Shown piece after piece: positions 7,832 through 14,223 of a stretch of DNA of 14,223 nucleotides (positions are counted from its first letter, which is position 1; each line of letters starts with the position of its first letter). Origin of the DNA: Lentisphaerota bacterium (GTDB lineage: Bacteria > Verrucomicrobiota > Kiritimatiellia > RFP12 > UBA1067); the NCBI GenBank assembly GCA_015061765.1, contig SUVZ01000050.1:1-14223 (forward strand). Reading direction: 5' to 3'. The notes beneath the pieces were generated by a model. It made no database searches, was not told the origin of the DNA, and saw only the letters and a list, made by a program, of their open reading frames with translations. The translations under genes were made by a program, and so were the position numbers.

Positions 7832-9097
7832 ATGGCGGACAACCAGTTGCTGGCGATGGTCAACTACATCGAACGCGAGAATGGCGTTGATCGCGAAATC
7901 GTGCTTACGGCGATTGAGCAGGCCATTCAGCAGGCGGCACGGCGCAACCCTGGCGTTACCAATGATTTGCGCGTTGTAATCGACCGCAAGACCATTACTC
8001 TCCATGTGTTTGACACGATGGTGGTGTCTGATGAGGATACCGGCACGGGATTCATCTCCGTCGCCCGCGCACAGCGCCTTGATCCCACCAAGCAGGAAGG
8101 CGATACGATTGACATTGAGCTGCCCGCTTCGAAGCTTGGCCGCATCGCTGCGCAGACCTCGCGCCAGATGATCATGCAGAAGATCCGCGAGGCCATCCGC
8201 TCCAACACATTCAACGATTTCAAGGGCCGCATCGGTGAGATCGTCTCCGGTACGGTGACCGGTTTGAATCGCCGCGACATATATGTAATGGTCGGGAAGA
8301 CCGAGATGGTGCTTCCCGCCAAGGAGCGCATCCCCACGGAGGAATATGCGGTCGGCGATACGATCCGCGCCATCGTGCACAATGTGAAATCCGAGATTAC
8401 CGGACCTTCCGTCACGCTTTCCCGCGCTTCCGGCGAATTTGTGCGTGCGCTGTTCCGTCTTGAGGTCTCGGAGATTTCCGATGGTGTCGTTGAGCTTGTA
8501 TCCGTTGCCCGCGATCCGGGCTACCGCAGCAAGATATCGGTCCGCACGATGGATGAGAAGGTTGATCCCGTCGGCGCGTGCGTCGGCTTGCGCGGCGCCA
8601 GGGTGCGCAACATCGTGCGCGAGCTCAACGGCGAGAAGATCGACATTGTCCGCTGGTCCGACGATGTGAAAAGCTATGTCACGCAGGCGCTTGCCCCGGC
8701 AAAACTGGAGACGATTGAGGTGGATCCGGACCAGGACAATGCAGTGCATGTGACGGTCGCTCCCGATCAGTATTCGCTTGCGATCGGAAAGCGCGGACAG
8801 AACGTGCGCCTGTCCTCGAAACTCACAGGGTGGCATATCGATGTGACCAAGGCCATGAATCTTGCGTCTTTCGAGGATCAGAAGGCCGAAGCGATCAAAA
8901 CCCTTGCCGATACATTCTCGATCTCGACTGCGCAGGCCACGCAGCTTGCCGATGCCGGCTTCCTTACGGTGGACGGAATTCTCGAGACGGACGAGGCCGA
9001 CTTTGCGGCGGCCACGGGTCTGGACGACGTCACGGCAACAGGCATCTACGCGGCCGCCAAGGCTGTGGCCGAGCTCATCGGTGAAGTGGAGGAGTGA
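7832..9097 (+). CDS. nusA: Transcription termination/antitermination factor NusA
   Basis: A 421-aa RNA-polymerase-associated factor that modulates pausing, intrinsic termination and antitermination. Domains in order: N-terminal RNAP-binding domain (about 1-130, with QLLAMVNYIERENGVD at 5-20), S1 domain (about 133-200, GEIVSGTVTGLNRRDIYV), KH1 (about 205-280, with EVSEISDGVVELVSVARDPG at 211-230 and VGLRGARVRNIVRELNGE at 251-268), KH2 (about 285-345, with SLAIGKRGQNVRLSSKLTGW at 315-334). The C-terminal part (about 350-421) holds one helix-hairpin-helix-like repeat, compared with two acidic repeats in E. coli. AAGGAG at 7818-7823 is 8 nt before the ATG. It is followed after 7 nt by infB. There is no rimP upstream; purM diverges there instead. 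Confidence 0.96.
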   Translation: MADNQLLAMVNYIERENGVDREIVLTAIEQAIQQAARRNPGVTNDLRVVIDRKTITLHVFDTMVVSDEDTGTGFISVARAQRLDPTKQEGDTIDIELPASKLGRIAAQTSRQMIMQKIREAIRSNTFNDFKGRIGEIVSGTVTGLNRRDIYVMVGKTEMVLPAKERIPTEEYAVGDTIRAIVHNVKSEITGPSVTLSRASGEFVRALFRLEVSEISDGVVELVSVARDPGYRSKISVRTMDEKVDPVGACVGLRGARVRNIVRELNGEKIDIVRWSDDVKSYVTQALAPAKLETIEVDPDQDNAVHVTVAPDQYSLAIGKRGQNVRLSSKLTGWHIDVTKAMNLASFEDQKAEAIKTLADTFSISTAQATQLADAGFLTVDGILETDEADFAAATGLDDVTATGIYAAAKAVAELIGEVEE

Positions 9098-9104
9098 TTA
9101 GACT

Positions 9105-11732
9105 ATGAGGGTTTACGAGCTTGCCGCCAAAATCGGCACAACGTCACAGACCGTGATGCGTCTTGCTGGCGAGAATGACGTGGAGGTTTACTCCCCGCTC
9201 AGCTCGCTAGAGTCGGAGGATGTGGAGACGCTCAACGCCGCCTTTCTCAAGGTCGGTGTCGAGAAGCTCAAGGCAGAGGCCGTGTCCGCCCGCGACCGTC
9301 GCATGAACAAGGCCCGCCGTGCGCTTAAGGCGGCCGAAGAGGCGAACCGCATTCTTGCGGACGAGCTTGAGGCGAAGCGCCAGCGTGCAATCGCGGCCTA
9401 CAAGGAGAAGGGCGGCGAAATCGTCATGCCCGACACCAAGAAGGCCCCTGTCGCGGCGGCGAGAAAGCCTGTCCAGGAGGAGATCAAGCTCGATCTCCCC
9501 GAGGGGCCCAAGGTCAAGTTTGAGGTTTCGGAGCCTGAGCCTGAAGATGCGGATGCGCCTGCCGGAAACGATGCAGACGATTTTGACGATGACGACGACG
9601 GCAGCGACTGGCTTCAGGGCAAGGACCGCAAGGCGAGTTCCAAGAACCAGCCCATGTCGATGAAGAAGCAGCAGCAGGCCCTTTCCAAGAAGGAATCCAA
9701 GAAGGAGAAGGATCCCGGAAAGAAGGACAGGGAGGTTGCGAAGAAGGAGTCCGTCAAGCCCGCGGCCAAGCAGTCTCCTGCCGCGCCGGCCAAGCCCGCG
9801 GCACCGGCTCCCCAGCGTCCTGTGACCCGCGTCGGCGGTCTGCGTGCGGGCTTCTCTTCCGTTTCGATGAAGACCGCGACCACGATGAAGATCATGGCGT
9901 CGCAGGGGCAGGCCCCGGCGCCGAAGCCCACCGTCACGATGAGCGTTAACACGCGCGAGATATCCGTCCGCGGCGCCGTCGTCGTGAAGGAACTCGCGAC
10001 GAAGCTCGGCATCCGTCCGAACCGTCTCATTGCCGACCTCATGCAGCTCAAGGTTCTCGCTTCGATCAACCAGCGCGTCGAGCCTGAAGTTGCGATCAAG
10101 GTTGCCCAGAAGTACGGCTACAAGGTCAATGTGGAGCATGCCCGCGACGCGGCGAACAAGAAGCCCGTCCTCAAGGCGATCGACGCCGACGACGAGATTC
10201 CGCAGGACAAGCCCGAGCAGATGCTTCCTCGTCCTCCGGTGGTCACGTTCCTCGGCCATGTTGACCACGGCAAGACCACGCTCATGGACTACATTCGCCA
10301 CACGAAGGTCGCGGCCGGCGAGGCGGGCGGCATCACGCAGGCGATTTCCGCGTATCAGGTCGATGTCCAGGGCCGCAAGATCACGTTCCTCGACACGCCC
10401 GGCCATGCGGCGTTCAATGCGATGCGCCAGCGCGGCGCCCAGCTTACCGACATCGCGGTGATCATCATCGCCGCGGACGACGGCATCATGCCGCAGACCC
10501 AGGAGGCGATCAAGTTCGCCCGTCAGGCCGGCGTGCAGATCATGGTCGCCATCACCAAGTGCGACAAGCCTACGTCCGATCCTATGCGCGTGAAGCAGAT
10601 GCTCCAGAAGGAAGGGCTTACGCCTGAGGACTGGGGCGGCGACATTGTGTGCTGCGAGGTTTCTGGCCTGACCGGCGACGGTGTGGACAATCTCCTTGAA
10701 ATGATCCTTCTCCAGGCGGACATGCTTGAGCTTACGGCCAACCCCGCACGCCGCGCAAACGGCTATGTGATCGAGGCCGAGCTGGAGCAGGGATTCGGTC
10801 CTTCCGCAGTGGTGCTCGTGACTGGCGGCACGCTGAAGGTCGGCGACGCGATCCTCATGGGCGAACATTTCGGAAAGGTCCGCTCTCTCATCGACGACCA
10901 TGGCCGCCGCATCAAGGAGGCTCCGCCCTCCACGCCGGTCAAGTGCACCGGTCTCTCCGGAGTTCCTGAAGCGGGTGCCGAGTTCCGCGTGATGCTAGAC
11001 GAAAAGCGTGCGCGCACCCTCGCCGAGGATGCAGCCCGCCGCCGCAAGGAGGAGGAGCTTTCGCAGTCCAAGGCAGTCTCTCTCGACGCGCTTCTTTCGA
11101 AGATGGGTGCTGACGGCAAGCGTGAACTTTCCGCCGTCGTCAAGGCCGATACGCAGGGTTCGCTCGAGGCAATCGTCGGCGCACTCCGCGAGATCAAGAG
11201 CGATAAGGTGTCCCTCAAGATCATCGGAACCGGCACGGGTAACGTATCCATGACTGACGTCAAGTCCGCCGCCGCCGGCAAGGCTGTGATCGTGGGCTTC
11301 GACATCGGTAACGATTCCGGCGTCCAGGGTCAGGCCCGCCATGACGGAGTGAAGATATCCTCGTTCCGCATCATCTACGAGCTTATCGACCATGTGAAGA
11401 AGTGCATGCTCGACCTTCTGCCGCCCGAATATAAGGAGACGATCAAGGGACATGCCGTCATCAAGGCGGTGTACGACATCGGCAAGGTCGGCAAGATCGC
11501 CGGTTCCCAGATGCTCGACGGTACGCTCATCTCCTCCGCCCGCTATCGCGTTCTCCGCAACAAGGCGGTTGTGTGGGAGGGCAAGCTCCAGTCCCTCAAG
11601 CACTTCAAGGACGAAGTCAAGGAAGTCACGGGTCAGCAGGAGTGCGGCGTTCACTTCGCCGGCTTCGAGGGCTTCGCTGAAGGCGATACGATCGAGTGCT
11701 ATATCCTTGAGGAGTTGCCTCGTACGCTTTGA
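9105..11732 (+). CDS. infB: Translation initiation factor IF-2
   Basis: An 875-aa GTPase that brings initiator tRNA to the 30S subunit and promotes subunit joining. Order: N-terminal IF2_N-like domain ([20 protein letters not shown], 1-20), a Lys/Glu helix (about 50-105), an acidic patch ([14 protein letters not shown], 156-169), a Lys-rich then Ala/Pro-rich linker (175-240), a second IF2_N-type domain (about 284-345), the G domain, and domains II-IV. G1 is GHVDHGKTT (384-392), G2 is GGITQ (408-412) and G3 is DTPGHAAF (430-437). G4 is TKCD (484-487) where NKxD is usual, and G5 is SGLTGDG (520-526) where SAxTGEG is usual. [20 protein letters not shown] (678-697) and [17 protein letters not shown] (792-808) mark the C-terminal domains. 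GGAGGAG at 9088-9094, inside the end of nusA, is the ribosome site. Length and domain set are complete. Confidence 0.96.
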   Translation: MRVYELAAKIGTTSQTVMRLAGENDVEVYSPLSSLESEDVETLNAAFLKVGVEKLKAEAVSARDRRMNKARRALKAAEEANRILADELEAKRQRAIAAYKEKGGEIVMPDTKKAPVAAARKPVQEEIKLDLPEGPKVKFEVSEPEPEDADAPAGNDADDFDDDDDGSDWLQGKDRKASSKNQPMSMKKQQQALSKKESKKEKDPGKKDREVAKKESVKPAAKQSPAAPAKPAAPAPQRPVTRVGGLRAGFSSVSMKTATTMKIMASQGQAPAPKPTVTMSVNTREISVRGAVVVKELATKLGIRPNRLIADLMQLKVLASINQRVEPEVAIKVAQKYGYKVNVEHARDAANKKPVLKAIDADDEIPQDKPEQMLPRPPVVTFLGHVDHGKTTLMDYIRHTKVAAGEAGGITQAISAYQVDVQGRKITFLDTPGHAAFNAMRQRGAQLTDIAVIIIAADDGIMPQTQEAIKFARQAGVQIMVAITKCDKPTSDPMRVKQMLQKEGLTPEDWGGDIVCCEVSGLTGDGVDNLLEMILLQADMLELTANPARRANGYVIEAELEQGFGPSAVVLVTGGTLKVGDAILMGEHFGKVRSLIDDHGRRIKEAPPSTPVKCTGLSGVPEAGAEFRVMLDEKRARTLAEDAARRRKEEELSQSKAVSLDALLSKMGADGKRELSAVVKADTQGSLEAIVGALREIKSDKVSLKIIGTGTGNVSMTDVKSAAAGKAVIVGFDIGNDSGVQGQARHDGVKISSFRIIYELIDHVKKCMLDLLPPEYKETIKGHAVIKAVYDIGKVGKIAGSQMLDGTLISSARYRVLRNKAVVWEGKLQSLKHFKDEVKEVTGQQECGVHFAGFEGFAEGDTIECYILEELPRTL

Positions 11733-11744
11733 TTCGGATATCGC

Positions 11745-11775
11745 TTGTTCTGGCGAACAATGCCTGGGCGAGGCA
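11745..11775 (+). other. Two adjacent small hairpins after infB
   Basis: TTGTTC-TGGC-GAACAA (11745-11760) is a perfect 6-bp hairpin with a 4-nt loop. It is followed without a gap by TGCCT-GGGCG-AGGCA (11761-11775), a perfect 5-bp hairpin. They lie just past the infB stop and before the terminator; they may protect the 3' end or be part of a larger structured RNA. No known RNA family is recognised. Confidence 0.45.
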
Positions 11776-11778
11776 AGC

Positions 11779-11849
11779 CCACGGAGCAACTGTACCGTCC
11801 CTGTCTTTCGGTTTGTCCGGGATAAGGGACGGTTTCGTGGTTTTTCTTT
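11779..11849 (+). terminator. Intrinsic terminator of nusA-infB
   Basis: ACCGTCCCT (11794-11802) pairs perfectly with AGGGACGGT (11825-11833). An outer stem, CCACGGA (11779-11785) with TTCGTGG (11834-11840, one G-U pair), continues it, with an 8-nt bulge on the 5' side. TTTTTCTTT (11841-11849) follows directly. This separates nusA-infB from rpoB transcription. Confidence 0.75.
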
Positions 11850-11851
11850 GG

Positions 11852-11892
11852 CTGCCTGCAATTGTCATGCGGAAAAGGTCCTTTTGCGGCAG
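11852..11892 (+). other. Further hairpin between terminator and rpoB promoter
   Basis: CTGCC (11852-11856) and GCAA (11858-11861) pair with TTGC (11884-11887) and GGCAG (11888-11892), a 9-bp stem with one bulged T. No U-run follows. Its role is unknown; it could belong to read-through RNA or be chance. Confidence 0.35.
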
Positions 11893-11927
11893 GAAGTCAC
11901 GAAATCATCATTTGCTTGAATATTGAC

Positions 11928-11956
11928 TTGATTTTTATCCTCTGATTTGGTATTTT
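11928..11956 (+). promoter_or_regulatory. rpoB promoter
   Basis: TTGATT (11928-11933, 4/6), a 17-bp spacer, then TATTTT (11951-11956, 4/6) with an extended TGG directly before it. An overlapping TTGACT at 11923-11928 is closer to consensus but would need a 22-bp spacer. The start is expected near 11963 in a locally AT-rich stretch. Confidence 0.55.
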
Positions 11957-11962
11957 ATATGA

Positions 11963-12124
11963 CTTCACGCCTTAACAGTTAACAAACCGGCTGCTTACCG
12001 GACTTCATTTGCGCGTGAGCCCACGAATTTCAAGACGAAGCCGAGTCGGTTCATTTTGCGCATTTTTCTGCGGTTAAGGCGGATTTTGCGTATTGTGGCC
12101 GATTCCATACGAAAGGTAAACAAC
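11963..12124 (+). other. Long rpoB leader without a gene
   Basis: About 160 nt between the predicted start site and the rpoB ATG. It contains a direct repeat TTAACAGTTAACA (11972-11984), small hairpins such as CCGG...CCGG near 11988-12002 and CGTG-AGCC-CACG near 12014-12025, and repeated ATTTTGCG-like words between 12053 and 12090. GAAAGG at 12111-12116 is the ribosome site, 8 nt before ATG 12125. The rpoB frame is open back to a TTG at 12056, but that Arg-rich stretch does not resemble an RpoB N-terminus. No known leader motif was recognised. Confidence 0.4.
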
Positions 12125-14183
<2,059 letters not shown>

Positions 14184-14223
14184 TGAGGATCGTGCACGCA
14201 TCGACATAGGCGACGGTGCCGGG

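Noticed and set aside
9207..10901. Long open frame antisense to infB (564 codons)
   Set aside because: It mirrors the strong codon bias of infB on the opposite strand, is rich in Arg/Leu/His without any domain, and has no promoter or ribosome site. IF-2 on the plus strand is certain.
11872..11885. AAAAGGTCCTTTT palindrome as an operator
   Set aside because: A single short near-palindrome with no second copy in the window; it fits as the loop of the hairpin at 11852-11892.
11729..11926. Small open frame after infB (65 codons from TTG)
   Set aside because: It overlaps the infB end and lies across the terminator hairpins; no ribosome site or recognisable content.
12056..12124. TTG start giving rpoB 23 more residues
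   Set aside because: The Arg-rich extension is unlike RpoB N-termini, and ATG 12125 has a well-placed GAAAGG.

Overview
The window looks like a piece of a bacterial chromosome, most likely from a Gram-negative member of the PVC group (Verrucomicrobiota / Kiritimatiellota / Lentisphaerota type). That placement is an impression from the wording of the IF-2, NusA and RpoB proteins, from a type III secretion chaperone, and from a moderately high GC content with C-ending codons in the translation genes. No RNA gene, phage, transposon or CRISPR array is visible. Most of the window is housekeeping; the accessory material is at the left edge.

Layout. (1) 1-1606, plus strand: an unrecognised, probably 5'-truncated protein, translationally overlapped by a CesT/SycE-type type III secretion chaperone. 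The unknown protein is therefore a good candidate for a secreted substrate, translocator or gatekeeper. (2) 1652-2497: a NagD-like HAD phosphatase with a perfect extended -10 box so close to its ATG that the mRNA should be leaderless. (3) 2555-5622: a tight run of a cyclophilin (ppiB), a short NAD(P)-malic enzyme and rmuC behind its own promoter. (4) 5614-7643, minus strand: purM followed 2 nt later by a UDP-glucuronate decarboxylase; this operon meets rmuC tail to tail with a 9-bp overlap of the two coding regions. (5) 7644-7831: a divergent promoter region. The nusA side carries a consensus sigma-70 promoter, and its leader is mostly a terminator-like hairpin followed by U-rich sequence, a plausible attenuator. 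(6) 7832-11732: nusA-infB, without rimP in front or rbfA/truB behind, ending in a structured region with a strong intrinsic terminator. (7) 11928-14223: a separate promoter, a leader of about 160 nt, and rpoB.

The rpoB gene is cut off. The last 98 bases form a perfect 40-bp inverted repeat around an 18-base loop, and the second arm is simply the reverse complement of the rpoB coding sequence just before it. The apparent rpoB stop codon lies in that arm. This is best read as a fold-back artefact at a contig end, not as biology.

Functionally, regions 5-7 hold three central information-processing genes (transcription elongation factor, translation initiation factor, RNA polymerase beta) in an arrangement unlike the usual rimP-nusA-infB-rbfA and rplKAJL-rpoBC clusters. 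Points that deserve a second look are the chaperone-linked unknown protein, the nusA leader, the leaderless HAD gene, altered G4 and G5 motifs in IF-2, a His-to-Trp change in the malic enzyme active-site segment, and the confinement of CTA leucine codons to CTAG.
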